Assembly: GCA_026417195.1 (NCBI GenBank)
Contig: JAOADS010000005.1
Coordinates: 6,484-29,587, forward strand
Length of the DNA stretch: 23,104 nt
Source: Ignavibacteria bacterium
GTDB lineage: Bacteria > Bacteroidota > Ignavibacteria > Tepidaquicellales > OLB5
Direction: 5' to 3'
Both the position numbers and the translations under genes were made by a program. The notes beneath the pieces were generated by a model. It did not search any database. It was not told where the DNA came from and was given only the letters and a program-made list of their open reading frames with translations. Within the stretch, counting starts at the first letter, position 1; every line of letters starts with the position of its first letter. Shown here in pieces: positions 8,901 to 16,130 of this stretch.

Positions 8901-9528
8901 ACTCAACGGAGTTGAAAAGTTTGAAATGTTTTCAGGCTTTGCTCAGTCTATGACAATTGAAAGCGGATATTCATCTGAATACAGAAAGACGATCAGCTAT
9001 GACGGTATAAGGGAAAGATATATTTCCAATCAGGCAATTACGTCTGGCTTCTCCCCTATCATAGGCGTAAATATTACTTTTAAACCAATATCAGAAGGAA
9101 ACCTTACAGCATCATTTAAGCTAAGCAAAACTGATAATTATAATTTGGAACCTAACAACGCTAAAGTAACAAACAATGCAACAAATGATATTTCAATTAA
9201 TGCTAATTTTACTAAATCCGGATTTAAAATACCTTTGTTCGGTCTTCAGCTTGATAATAATCTTACTATATCGTTTTCATATACCAAAACTAAAAATGAT
9301 CCCGTAGTTTACTCATATAATACTGAAGCCGGAATATGGGAATCAAACACAATGAGCGGTTCCACTTCAACTACACTGAATCCATCAATCCAGTATAATC
9401 TATCAAGAAGTGTTTCTCTTCAACTTTTTTACAAATACACTAAAGTTGAACCTACAGGAACTAATTTAAGTATTCCCACAAGAACATCAAATGAAGCCGG
9501 GCTTAATATACGATTACAAATTCAGTAA
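2905..9528 (+). CDS. sprA: SprA, outer-membrane channel of the type IX secretion system
   Basis: A 2207-residue protein, near the usual size of SprA, the giant outer-membrane beta-barrel through which T9SS substrates leave the periplasm. A signal peptide (hydrophobic about residues 7-20, likely cleavage before Gln27) is followed by the SprA N-terminal region with AGNVSLETKSNLIGSTQALF starting at residue 273, a second copy-like module near 620-760, IDDFEG at about 814, and two Asp/Asn-rich calcium-loop-like segments (DLNGNGQLDVGED near 1001, DTEDLNNDGTLN near 1076). The last 700 residues are alternating, aromatic-rich beta-strand sequence as expected for the barrel, ending in a strand at the C-terminus. 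The start is TTG 2905; an in-frame TAA at 2887 leaves no ATG or GTG option. The SemiSWEET gene follows without spacing. Other T9SS core genes are not in this window. Confidence 0.93.
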   Translation: MHKTTVKFIYISFLIALFFYSEESFSQGRDRSKFILGYIDTSSYIDTSIVKDTSRTREPVDSTARYNNFKYERTDGFTPSIDEIRSPLLLYGSNRIEYKLSFDSLGNVVITQSFENEEIKVPLIIPLEKYIETRSIVELHQQMYRIVADYYKIETEDDLEKLFKTITEITIPLPFASETIFGPPTISLKINGLIDITASYQQSKNEQGTIFQETQNQNNINFKQNVQVTTKGTVGDKLTIDADWNSERTFDFENQLKLKYKGYPDEVIQSIEAGNVSLETKSNLIGSTQALFGVKAQFKLGPLSLTTIASQKKSEKKEVNITGGSVETPFEIPIWNYSETNYLLDESYEQYFLNFYRKGLSQIEITEVEVWVYSEANNPNKRSAICYDSLGARPVGGYSGLDTINSDGRILNANLKKLESNEYTLHKIAGYITLNSEVRQPNDVIAVAYRVKIGAVEEQFGDFVRDVSSNARLRLKMLRHTSQQPPDQNPNHSKLWRRMLKNIYHLGVRNIKDDPSTLNFNIYYQAPGENPTTNYNGPGSVSGRNWMNLVGLDYRRNGSTDSIPEGDNLFDFFAGNTIDLKNGNIIIPYIKPFSETLLNAGVDQSYVGKNDTIYVSSKSTARDFGNIKFFLKGSAKGDASSRYSLGFNVVEGSVKVFNGAVQLTPGIDYTIDYTTGELVIINNSALVPGANLKITYETNDLFQLASKTLLGTRAELQITKNSYLGFTLINLKQQTLNDKVRIGEEPTNNTILGFDAAADIKTGFLTNLINKIPGYNTKEESYLNLKGEVAFMIPEPNTKKSRIPSDNGESVAYIDDFEGVKKLIPFGLNPLSWTLGSIPVDSVLVPGSSYSTETVRDSLMNKKRSKLNWYSLLNSVPIKDVYPNKSIASNQNQSLTPFVLNIQPSTVGMYNYITQSEFEAGGPPQRNWCGIFKYLNTSQTNLIDENINYIEIWMQVNEGNPLRDSAKMIIDLGTISEKVITSSIFTPKRIGDRVVDYHTEDLNGNGQLDVGEDVGLDGYENQDEKNRLLNAGLVDLGNLPDPGRDNYFWTQGSNDFSSFNGSELNATNLTEAKRIDTEDLNNDGTLNTINNYLEYVIPLDSASFSNHPFISGGGNLGWYQFIIPLDQFSKIIGPPNTNYTSILTNVQYARIWFKGFENKTVIKIGDMNLVGNQWVKSNKNDTTYSVSVVSIEDNSSFYQPPVPGDVLRQRDQTQVDQNVLSNEQSLSLNVQRLLPGQGKYVFKSFNTRPLDLINYKILKLFVNGDSSFTYTSPDKYDAAMVIRIGSDTANYYEYRAPIHPDVRPGTPWNSQNEVTINLAELTAIKQIRDTSNIHNLVYIDVPNGPPGSKYGIIGFPSIRDVRQITVGIYNNNNDPIVPKELTGSVWFNEMRVIKTNDKSGYAFNFSANLKLADLGTLNFAYNKTDPNFHSVENRFGSLNLANSWEISGQFNFHKIINSLLSKYVSVKFKDFFYIPISFSHVETLDKPKYIPSTDVDIENAVRREYERILAENPGNVQLAEQRANNIRITSQTLKIRNSFAITGMKFNFPGDNFFVNEILNKMEINFVRNSYIERSPTLESKYAWDMNGNIGLNSTLSLMNLVNLKIGKWLPLGEEFKEAKIYFFFPFMPVMPFFTSSLTMRGNFNRNRDDQKLRNLSEPNPTSRLFNAERSFSLNWKFIENWIIDIGGDYSFRSGSDLTFLETTNDSLRRQRSEREIFRDIFFNNGLINWGKDLNYSQSVTINPRFNIPGLRNFLDVTSSYRVNYGWQASTYSNALGSNVGYTNDLQASAFIKLNKIFDIFKSSESKGGAYQDDQSPLDIIKLIRSFIPDQLNVTFSQSNQITNPAISQRPGFGNFWIKPGGNDEKLGPSRLYQLGWSREPGKRIPGVQLTDGINVNNSITFNGFITPIFPNNLKINLTYKTTTGNTKTLSYITDRFGNTGNPIGTSENQIITRPSFFITSDIIPKLAKPFDRTTQAKEISESFENNIVSFPFPSWTLSLNGVEKFEMFSGFAQSMTIESGYSSEYRKTISYDGIRERYISNQAITSGFSPIIGVNITFKPISEGNLTASFKLSKTDNYNLEPNNAKVTNNATNDISINANFTKSGFKIPLFGLQLDNNLTISFSYTKTKNDPVVYSYNTEAGIWESNTMSGSTSTTLNPSIQYNLSRSVSLQLFYKYTKVEPTGTNLSIPTRTSNEAGLNIRLQIQ

Positions 9529-9786
9529 TTGGAAAATTTTACATTAATACTTGGACTTTTCGCTGCTGCACTGACAACATTTGCATATCTGCCGCAATCT
9601 CTCAAAGCTATAAAAACAAGACATACAAAAGATCTTTCGCTCACAACCATAATTATGCTTGAAATGGGACTAATATCGTGGTTATGCTACGGAATATTGA
9701 TATCCAGCATACCTGTTATTGCCGCTAACACTATATCAATTATCTTTATGACCATCATACTTTATCTTAAACTCAGATATAAATAA
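9529..9786 (+). CDS. SemiSWEET sugar transporter (MtN3/PQ-loop family)
   Basis: An 85-residue integral membrane protein with three predicted helices (about residues 5-25, 38-58 and 62-80), the size and layout of bacterial SemiSWEETs, which dimerise to form a passive sugar uniporter. The family PQ motif is at Pro22-Gln23 (YLPQ), followed by the basic loop KAIKTRHTKDLS; Trp51 in helix 2 and Asn67 in helix 3 occupy the substrate-pocket positions known for the family. The start is TTG at 9529, directly after the sprA stop codon (9526-9528) and in the same reading frame; the first ATG falls inside helix 2 and cannot be the start. Translation is probably coupled to sprA. The transported sugar cannot be inferred. 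Confidence 0.88.
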   Translation: MENFTLILGLFAAALTTFAYLPQSLKAIKTRHTKDLSLTTIIMLEMGLISWLCYGILISSIPVIAANTISIIFMTIILYLKLRYK

Positions 9787-9815
9787 TTTTCATTTTATTT
9801 AAAAAAACACTATGC

Positions 9816-9823
9816 TATATTTG
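9816..9823 (+). promoter_or_regulatory. -7 promoter element of the tRNA-Arg gene (TATATTTG)
   Basis: A perfect TAnnTTTG match 14 bp upstream of the tRNA. The T-rich stretch TTTT at 9793-9796 lies at the correct distance for a degenerate -33 element. Confidence 0.6.
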
Positions 9824-9837
9824 CATACAGATTTTTT

Positions 9838-9911
<74 letters not shown>

Positions 9912-9926
9912 CAGATAAATTCAAAA

Positions 9927-10919
9927 TCACCTCAGTAAGATCATTTTTCTGACTGCGAGAAATTCTTTTCCTTCCATTATGATTAAATAAATGCCGCTGG
10001 GATAATCTGATGCATCCCAAGTGAATTTATATCTTCCGGGTTGCAGATTTGTTTGGGTTATCCGGGTTAATTCTCTGCCTGTTATATCGTGAATTTTTAA
10101 TGTTATGTCGGAAGTTTCAGGAATATCAAATTCAACCGTTGTAAAGGGATTAAAAGGATTCGGATAATTCTGGAATAGCCAGTATTTTTCCGGGATATAA
10201 GTTTTAACCGGTCCCACACCTATTACATATCCGGTCAGGCTGTATAAACAGTTTTCAAGCAGCTTTTTTGCTGTTATCATATCTGAGGATGAGGTATAAC
10301 AAAAAGAGAAGTAAATTAACGTAGGGTTCTGAACTCCGGGATATGCAAGCACACCTGATGTATTGCTGTTGCCTGAATTGTAATAAAGAACCTGAGAGTA
10401 AATATCAGGCAGGTTAACGTCCTGATCTTTATTTTCGGTAAAATTTATTCCGTAGGAAGCAGGCAGAACGTTGGGATAGGTAGCAAGAGTGGATCCATAG
10501 TGGGAGGGATTAAGAATTAGATTTCCTCCAGCATGTGCCAACCATTGTCTCAGTCTAAGTGCTTTTGTTTTAAAACCATGATAGGTTGTATCTCCCTGTG
10601 TTATAGCTGCAATTTCGCCTCCCTCAATAAGTGTTTTATGACCATTAAGAATATATTCAACGAGGTTTAACCTGAAATTTGTTGAAAGTATCGGATATTG
10701 ATTTTTACCGAAAGCAACAACGACTGCATTATACTGTATCATTTGACTGTAAGTTATTGCATCAGCAGAGGCAATATCTACACGATATCCGAAATCCCTG
10801 ATATGAGCAATAAGTGTCCCAGAGCTTGTGGAATTATCATTTGTTATAAGTAGGATACGATTGTTTGAGGAATAGATAACTGAGCAGAGTAATAAATATA
10901 ATATTAAATGTTTTAACAT
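9927..10919 (-). CDS. Secreted T9SS cargo with an amidotransferase/DUF4350-like domain and CTD
   Basis: A 330-residue protein with a signal peptide (hydrophobic residues 4-16), a single alpha/beta domain (about 20-235) and a type A T9SS sorting domain (248-330: QNYPNPFNP, then DITGREL, PSGIY and a basic MILLR end). The first domain opens with RILLITNDNS, a strand-loop start of a Rossmann-like fold, and later has NGHKTLIEGGEIAAI, which resembles the ThuA/glutamine-amidotransferase-like fold used in DUF4350 proteins. The nucleophile elbow cysteine of true amidotransferases is absent (GGE instead of GCG), so catalysis by that mechanism is unlikely and a binding role is possible. It lies 18 bp after the deiminase gene, with a purine-rich AGGGGG about 10 bases before the ATG, so the two are probably co-transcribed. 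The molecular function is unknown. Confidence 0.8.
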   Translation of the reverse strand: MLKHLILYLLLCSVIYSSNNRILLITNDNSTSSGTLIAHIRDFGYRVDIASADAITYSQMIQYNAVVVAFGKNQYPILSTNFRLNLVEYILNGHKTLIEGGEIAAITQGDTTYHGFKTKALRLRQWLAHAGGNLILNPSHYGSTLATYPNVLPASYGINFTENKDQDVNLPDIYSQVLYYNSGNSNTSGVLAYPGVQNPTLIYFSFCYTSSSDMITAKKLLENCLYSLTGYVIGVGPVKTYIPEKYWLFQNYPNPFNPFTTVEFDIPETSDITLKIHDITGRELTRITQTNLQPGRYKFTWDASDYPSGIYLIIMEGKEFLAVRKMILLR

Positions 10920-10937
10920 GTTGAAAACCCCCTGTTA

Positions 10938-12713
10938 TTATTTTAAAAGAATCATTTTTCTTGTGTAAGAGTAGCCAGCTGTTTCAAGTTTACAGAAATA
11001 TATACCGCTTGTAAAATCAGATGCATTCCATTTATATCTGTAGGCGCCAGCCTTTAATTTTGAATTTACTAACCTTATAATTTCCCTGCCGGTAATGTCA
11101 TAAATAATCAATTTTACAAATGACTCTTTTGGTATGTCAAATTCAATATTTGTAAGTGGATTAAACGGATTGGGATAATTCTGTTTAAGTGAATATTCAG
11201 ACGGAATTATGTTTTCATTCACAGAAATCCCTATGGGATCATTAATCAGAAACTGAATTGTCCCACGTGGTGCAGGAAGAGGTTTTCTGACAATTCTTCC
11301 GCTGTTTGAGCGTGCTTCTATGTAATAGTGTACTCTGCTTCCCTGCAACTGTGGCGGGATGTATGCCCTGAATGTATCCCCTGAAGCTGACATGTTTAAC
11401 TGATTAAATCCGCTTGAAGTATCAATTGACCAGTAAACCCTTGCATAGTTAATCCCTGATTTCGTTTTGATATAGGCTTTAACTTCGTAAGGCTGATTTG
11501 TGTAATTCATGTTTCTGATTGCACTGTGAGATATAAATACAGGGTCTGATACTCCTATTTCCTTTGTTATACAATGAATTGCTCCAAGGGAATTAATAAT
11601 TCCGGTGCAGTTGATTCCAACTATATTGTAGCCGGGTAAGGCTTCTCTGTAAATTCTTAGAGCTGTTGTGTCGAACTGAGTTGTGTAAGTCGGAACAATA
11701 ACTGTTTTGTTCACGAAAACTGAATTCGTATATGTCCAATACTGCCCGACAGGCGGATAGTTACCGTTGTGAGGTGGCATTAGTATCCTTACTACCTTAT
11801 AGGGTTTCCCAAAGCATGTCTGAAAATTGTTAAGGACGTATTGCAGGTTTGCTTCTATCTGCGGACCATCTGCAATTCCTGGCGGATATTGCCCGACAAG
11901 AAGAGTTTCTTCATCAAGTAATTTCATGTGCATGTCTATGTGATGTATCTGATCATATGGCAGGACTTCCATTTTAATATACCTGTTTATTCCCATATAA
12001 GCGTTCATAATCTGATCTATCTGACTTTCAGTTTTAACAGACACGCCATATGGATTCCCCGGTCCGTTTTCCGTAAGCACGAGCTTTGATGCAAATCCGG
12101 TTCCGTGACCGTCTGTCATAAAATTACCGCCGGTGTTAACAAGATCGTTAGGAGCTATTAGAGTCTGATGTATGGGAACGTTCATGTAGTTCGCTATAAA
12201 TACTGGTATGACATCATCAAGCGGTCTCGGGCGGTTATATATCCAGTCAACTATTCTCAGTGTATCCATAACGTTTGTATAAACAGTCCATGGACCATAA
12301 TCCCTGCACCAGATTGAATTTGACTGTGTTGCAAGGAATTTAATATTTGTCAGCGGTACTCCTCCTGACTGAAGATAAGTTTTTATGCTGTTTGAATCGT
12401 TCCCGTTATTTGTTGGTGAACATACTATATAAACCAGACATTCTTCCTGTGCATGATCAACGATTTGTCTTAAGATAATTCTGTGAGCTGAATTACTTAC
12501 CCATGTAATCTGAATTGCCTGAAGCTCTTCCCATTCAGCCATTGTTCTTACCGGAGTGGGGGGAGGATCAGGAATAAATAATTCAGGTAGTTGCCTGTTT
12601 CTGAAGTAATCTTTCAGTATACTTTTTTCATATTCAGTCATATATCTGGGGAGTTCCTGAGAGTAAAGACTGGTTATCAAAACGGATAAAATAAAGCTTC
12701 TTATTATTAACAT
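10938..12713 (-). CDS. Secreted peptidylarginine-deiminase-like protein (PPAD family) with T9SS CTD
   Basis: A 591-residue protein: signal peptide (about 1-18), guanidino-group-modifying catalytic domain (about 50-390), Ig-like domain (about 390-490) and CTD (505-591, QNYPNPFNP to MILLK). This is the domain order of the Porphyromonas gingivalis deiminase PPAD, which turns peptide arginine, chiefly C-terminal arginine, into citrulline plus ammonia. The family residues are visible: Asp138 in CRDYGPW, His258-x-Asp260 in HHIDMHMK, Asn330 in YTNSV and the nucleophile Cys381 in NSLGAIHC. Arg161 and Arg163 in YNRPRPLDD sit where PPAD has the two arginines that hold the substrate's terminal carboxylate, a feature agmatine deiminases lack. 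The export signals also argue against agmatine deiminase. Upstream is a 79-bp gap after the methyltransferase stop, so it may have its own promoter. Confidence 0.87.
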   Translation of the reverse strand: MLIIRSFILSVLITSLYSQELPRYMTEYEKSILKDYFRNRQLPELFIPDPPPTPVRTMAEWEELQAIQITWVSNSAHRIILRQIVDHAQEECLVYIVCSPTNNGNDSNSIKTYLQSGGVPLTNIKFLATQSNSIWCRDYGPWTVYTNVMDTLRIVDWIYNRPRPLDDVIPVFIANYMNVPIHQTLIAPNDLVNTGGNFMTDGHGTGFASKLVLTENGPGNPYGVSVKTESQIDQIMNAYMGINRYIKMEVLPYDQIHHIDMHMKLLDEETLLVGQYPPGIADGPQIEANLQYVLNNFQTCFGKPYKVVRILMPPHNGNYPPVGQYWTYTNSVFVNKTVIVPTYTTQFDTTALRIYREALPGYNIVGINCTGIINSLGAIHCITKEIGVSDPVFISHSAIRNMNYTNQPYEVKAYIKTKSGINYARVYWSIDTSSGFNQLNMSASGDTFRAYIPPQLQGSRVHYYIEARSNSGRIVRKPLPAPRGTIQFLINDPIGISVNENIIPSEYSLKQNYPNPFNPLTNIEFDIPKESFVKLIIYDITGREIIRLVNSKLKAGAYRYKWNASDFTSGIYFCKLETAGYSYTRKMILLK

Positions 12714-12792
12714 AAATTTGAATTACATTTTCGTAATAATATAAATATGTTCAAAACAATTCAACAGGAATTTGAGGTAATTACTTTATAAA

Positions 12793-13449
12793 TCAGTTAG
12801 TATTAATCACTATAAATGATTTGGTTAATAATAGAAATTTTTCTTTAATTAAACTGCTATTAGGGAAGAGCTCTATGATTTCACTTTTTTTCAGAAGCCT
12901 GATTGATTTAACAAGCTTTTCAGCCTCCTCATCTGAACTGCATTTATTAAACCAGCCCATGCGGAAATTTTTTACTAGAAATTTTTTTAGACTTAAAGGT
13001 AAAAACTGAAAGCCTGGGAAGAGGAAATGTGGTTCAAAAGGGAAATAGTAATTGGGTGTCTGAATGAAAAAAGGTTTACCTGAAGATAATATAATATCTG
13101 CTAAGCTTTTCTGTTTACTGAAATCGCCAACATGTTCTATAAGAGAATTTGAAAATATTAAGTCAAACTTACTTATGTATTTTACTTCCAGCTCCAGTGC
13201 ATCAGCTTTGATTAAAAAGATATTGTCATAAGAGCTTTTCTCTCCATTGATGTTGATAAGGGTTATGTTATAGTTTTTATTTCCTGCAATTCCCATCTGT
13301 ATCCAGAAATTTTCCGTTCCTCCGAGGTCAATCACAGAAACAGGTTTAGGAAGTTTATCCGTAATTTCAGTGAAATGTCTGAACCTTACCCGTCTGAACC
13401 AATTAGCGAGTGAATCAGGTCTTCTGTTGTCAAGAAGTTTCCTGAACAT
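12793..13449 (-). CDS. Class I SAM-dependent methyltransferase
   Basis: A 218-residue soluble protein with the class I methyltransferase layout: motif I VIDLGGT at 39-45 (SAM binding), an acidic-loop region around ADALEL (82-87), and the motif IV-like FDLIFSNSLIEHV at 95-107, typical of the Methyltransf_11/23 group that acts on small molecules, lipids or sugars. No signal peptide or helix is present, so it acts in the cytoplasm. It starts 5 bp after the propeller/FN3 gene and is the last gene of the glycosyltransferase-C25 operon, which suggests methylation of a sugar or lipid intermediate, but the substrate is not readable from the sequence. Motif I carries GGT where GCG or GTG is more usual, a variation that occurs in genuine members. 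Confidence 0.82.
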   Translation of the reverse strand: MFRKLLDNRRPDSLANWFRRVRFRHFTEITDKLPKPVSVIDLGGTENFWIQMGIAGNKNYNITLININGEKSSYDNIFLIKADALELEVKYISKFDLIFSNSLIEHVGDFSKQKSLADIILSSGKPFFIQTPNYYFPFEPHFLFPGFQFLPLSLKKFLVKNFRMGWFNKCSSDEEAEKLVKSIRLLKKSEIIELFPNSSLIKEKFLLLTKSFIVINTN

Positions 13450-13454
13450 TTTGA

Positions 13455-16130
13455 TTATTTAAGAAGTATAAGTTTTAAAGATGATGAGTACTCAATTGAG
13501 TTAAATCTGCAGAAATAAACTCCGCTTGGAAGTTCTGCAGCATTCCATGTGATTTCGTAGCTCCCCGGACCGATCTCACCACTTGATAAGGTTTCAATAA
13601 GACTTCCGTTGATGTTGTAAATTGCTATATTGGCATTAATTCTTTTTGGAACGTCAAAACGTATTTTAGTAATCGGATTAAACGGATTTGGTATGTTCTG
13701 ATGTAACATGAAGCGATCAGGTATTTCACTATTGTATTTTATAATTCCGATAGGCTGGGTGGTAAATCTCCATGTTAAAGACCAGGGACCTGAACCCCCA
13801 GAGTTAAATGCCCTGACTCTCCAGTAATATGTAACATTCCCGCTAAGAAGTCCAGCTCTGACGGAATAGTTTGATACTGTTACATTTGTGTCTATGAGTA
13901 CAGTGTTAAACAATGAATCATTTGAGAGATTTACCCGGTAGCCATCTGCGTTGACTACATCATTCCAGTCAAGTAACGGTGTGAGCGATTGCCCTATAGC
14001 TCCGTTCGGAGGGCTTATAAGTACAGGTGGTGCAACAGGCGGAGAAGTTACAGTCCTGAAGTTCCAGATAACTGACCAAGGTCCGGTTCCCATGCTGTTT
14101 GTAGCATTTACTCTCCAGAAATATCTTGTATTATTATTAAGTATTCCGCCAGATACGTTATATTGGGATACAGTTAAACCGCCAATGTTTATAAGTGTTG
14201 TTCCGAAAGTTGAGTCAGCTGATAGCTGAACACGGTAACTTGAAGCAAAAGGTACATCGTTCCAGTCGAGAGTAGGTGTGGTTGAAACATTCGTGTCGTT
14301 ATTTGGAGGACTTAGTAATACAGGTGCGTTCGGAGGGGAGAGAGCTGTAGTAAATCTAAATACTATAGACCATGGACCAGTGCCGAAGCTGTTTGTTGTT
14401 CTTACTCTCCAGAAGTATGTGGTGAGGTTGTTTAAAAGTCCCGGTCTAACCAAAAGATGTGATACTGCGAAACCAGATGAATCTATGACTAGTGATGAAA
14501 AAAGTGAATCGCCTGAAAGTTGAAGCTGATATGATGTTACTGATATATCTTCATTCCAGTCAAGAAGGGGAGTCAGACTGATTCCACTTGCATAATTAGG
14601 TGGTGAAAGCAAAATCGGCGCTGCCGGCGGTCCCAGCAGAGTTGTGAAATTAAACCTCACTGACCATGGACCTGTGCCGGCTTCATTTGTTGCATTTACC
14701 CTCCAGTAATATCTGAAATTGTGTGAGAGAGGTGGAGAGTTTAAGGTGAAATCTGAACGTGTGATACCTGTAAAATCTGCATGAGTTACTGAAAATGAAG
14801 AGTCAACCGATATCTGTATTCTGTAAAAACTTACTGGTGAAGTTGAATCCCAGTCAAAATAAGGAGTAAGGCTGATACCTGATGAGTTATTTGCAGGTAA
14901 TATCAGTCCGGGAGGATTTGGAAGAGCCATAATTGTTCTGAATCTGAAAGTACCAGACCAGGGACCTTCGCCAGCTGCATTGATTCCTCTCACACGCCAG
15001 AAATAAGTTGTATTATTTGTAAGCAAACCAGAGGTAACATTGAAGTGAGACTGGACTATACCAGAAGAGTCAATTAATGGATTTATAAAAACTGAATCCG
15101 TTGCAAGCTGAAGCCTGTATGTTTTAGCTGTTGTTACCGAATCCCAGTCAAGTAGCGGAGTAAGCGAAACTCCGGTAGCTCCGTTCGGGGGTGAAATCAG
15201 ATTCGGAGCAGAGGGGAAAGGGAAACCGCCTGTAGTTGTTTTCAAAATAGTTCCGGATGTACCGCATGTAAAACCAGTCATAAGGTTTACGAATCTTATT
15301 CCGACAAATCCCTGTCCCGAGAGACCGGACTGCATATGCCAGTTAAGCCCACCATTAGTTGTCCTGAGTAAAACGTTTCCGAATCCGCAGACGCTTCCAG
15401 TATTTGAGTTGATGAAATAAATCTGGTTAAGCTGTTCTGTGGTACCGGATATTTGTTGAGACCAGGAAATTCCTCCATTAGTTGATTTGATAATTCTTCC
15501 TGAAAAACCTGCTGCATAAACAGTATCGGTATTAACTGCAAATACTGAAAATATGTTTTCAGTTATACCTGTAGAAAGAGCAGACCAGTTATTCCCGCTG
15601 TTTGTTGTTTTAATAATAGTACCACTGAAACCGCTACAGAAACCCGTTGAGGGACCTGCAAATGAAATAGCGAATAACCATTGGGTAGTTCCACCAGGAA
15701 GAGTGTTCCATGTTAAGCCACCGTCGGTAGTTTTAATAAGGTTCCCGTTTGAGCCGCATATATAACCTGTGTTGTCATCATGGAAATAAATTCCCCTGTA
15801 TTGAGCTGCTGAAGGAGATAGGGTTGTCCAGTTATTTCCGAAATCGGTGGATTTTATTACAACGTTATCACCGCAGACATATATAATTCCAGAAGGTCTT
15901 ATGGCCAGATTCCATAAATTTACACCTGCTGGATTCGGGAGATTTGTCCAGTTATTTCCTGAGTTAGTTGTTCTGATTATTACGCTGCCTACTCCAACGC
16001 CAATCCCCGTATTGATGTCAATGAACTCAATTTTATTTAACTGTGAAGATGTGCCAGAACTTAAGGGAAACCACTGAGCGAAGAATTCATTTGAAGTGAA
16101 AATTAAAATAAACAGAATAAACTTTTTCAT
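13455..16130 (-). CDS. Secreted beta-propeller / FN3-repeat protein with T9SS CTD
   Basis: An 891-residue extracellular protein. The signal peptide ends at about Ala18 before Gln19. Residues about 20-300 hold seven repeats of the YCF48/BNR type (I-K/R-T/S-T-N-x-G-x-x-W, for example GTIIKTTNSGNNW), enough for one seven-bladed propeller. Residues about 301-791 hold five fibronectin type III-like repeats, each opening with PxxISPPNG-like sequence, having LLDWN in strand B and ending with YFWRV...GPWS. The CTD (about 805-891) has QNIPNPFNP, YNINGS, PSGVY and LILLK. It is probably a surface-exposed binding or adhesion protein and a substrate of SprA; no enzymatic domain is seen. Its first codons overlap the C25 peptidase stop (ATGA at 16127-16130), and the methyltransferase follows after 5 bp. 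Confidence 0.88.
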   Translation of the reverse strand: MKKFILFILIFTSNEFFAQWFPLSSGTSSQLNKIEFIDINTGIGVGVGSVIIRTTNSGNNWTNLPNPAGVNLWNLAIRPSGIIYVCGDNVVIKSTDFGNNWTTLSPSAAQYRGIYFHDDNTGYICGSNGNLIKTTDGGLTWNTLPGGTTQWLFAISFAGPSTGFCSGFSGTIIKTTNSGNNWSALSTGITENIFSVFAVNTDTVYAAGFSGRIIKSTNGGISWSQQISGTTEQLNQIYFINSNTGSVCGFGNVLLRTTNGGLNWHMQSGLSGQGFVGIRFVNLMTGFTCGTSGTILKTTTGGFPFPSAPNLISPPNGATGVSLTPLLDWDSVTTAKTYRLQLATDSVFINPLIDSSGIVQSHFNVTSGLLTNNTTYFWRVRGINAAGEGPWSGTFRFRTIMALPNPPGLILPANNSSGISLTPYFDWDSTSPVSFYRIQISVDSSFSVTHADFTGITRSDFTLNSPPLSHNFRYYWRVNATNEAGTGPWSVRFNFTTLLGPPAAPILLSPPNYASGISLTPLLDWNEDISVTSYQLQLSGDSLFSSLVIDSSGFAVSHLLVRPGLLNNLTTYFWRVRTTNSFGTGPWSIVFRFTTALSPPNAPVLLSPPNNDTNVSTTPTLDWNDVPFASSYRVQLSADSTFGTTLINIGGLTVSQYNVSGGILNNNTRYFWRVNATNSMGTGPWSVIWNFRTVTSPPVAPPVLISPPNGAIGQSLTPLLDWNDVVNADGYRVNLSNDSLFNTVLIDTNVTVSNYSVRAGLLSGNVTYYWRVRAFNSGGSGPWSLTWRFTTQPIGIIKYNSEIPDRFMLHQNIPNPFNPITKIRFDVPKRINANIAIYNINGSLIETLSSGEIGPGSYEITWNAAELPSGVYFCRFNSIEYSSSLKLILLK
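13755..15222 (-). repeat. Five tandem ~294-bp units encoding FN3-like repeats
   Basis: The conserved CAGTC(A/G) that encodes the DW of strand B recurs at 15145, 14851, 14557, 14263 and 13966, so the period is 294, 294, 294 and 297 bp (98, 98, 98 and 99 codons). The units have diverged in sequence but kept their length almost exactly. This region is prone to recombination and to assembly collapse. Confidence 0.85.

Noticed and set aside
10938..12713. Agmatine deiminase as the product name
   Set aside because: Signal peptide, Ig-like domain, CTD and the YNRPRP segment all favour a secreted PPAD-type enzyme.
12714..12792. A promoter for the deiminase gene (TTG, 18 bp, TATATTAT on the minus strand)
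   Set aside because: The -7 element lacks the TTTG end, so it is too weak to list; read-through from the upstream operon is equally possible.
13951..16077. Plus-strand open frames inside the propeller/FN3 gene
   Set aside because: They repeat with the same period as the minus-strand gene and are antisense shadows without any domain.
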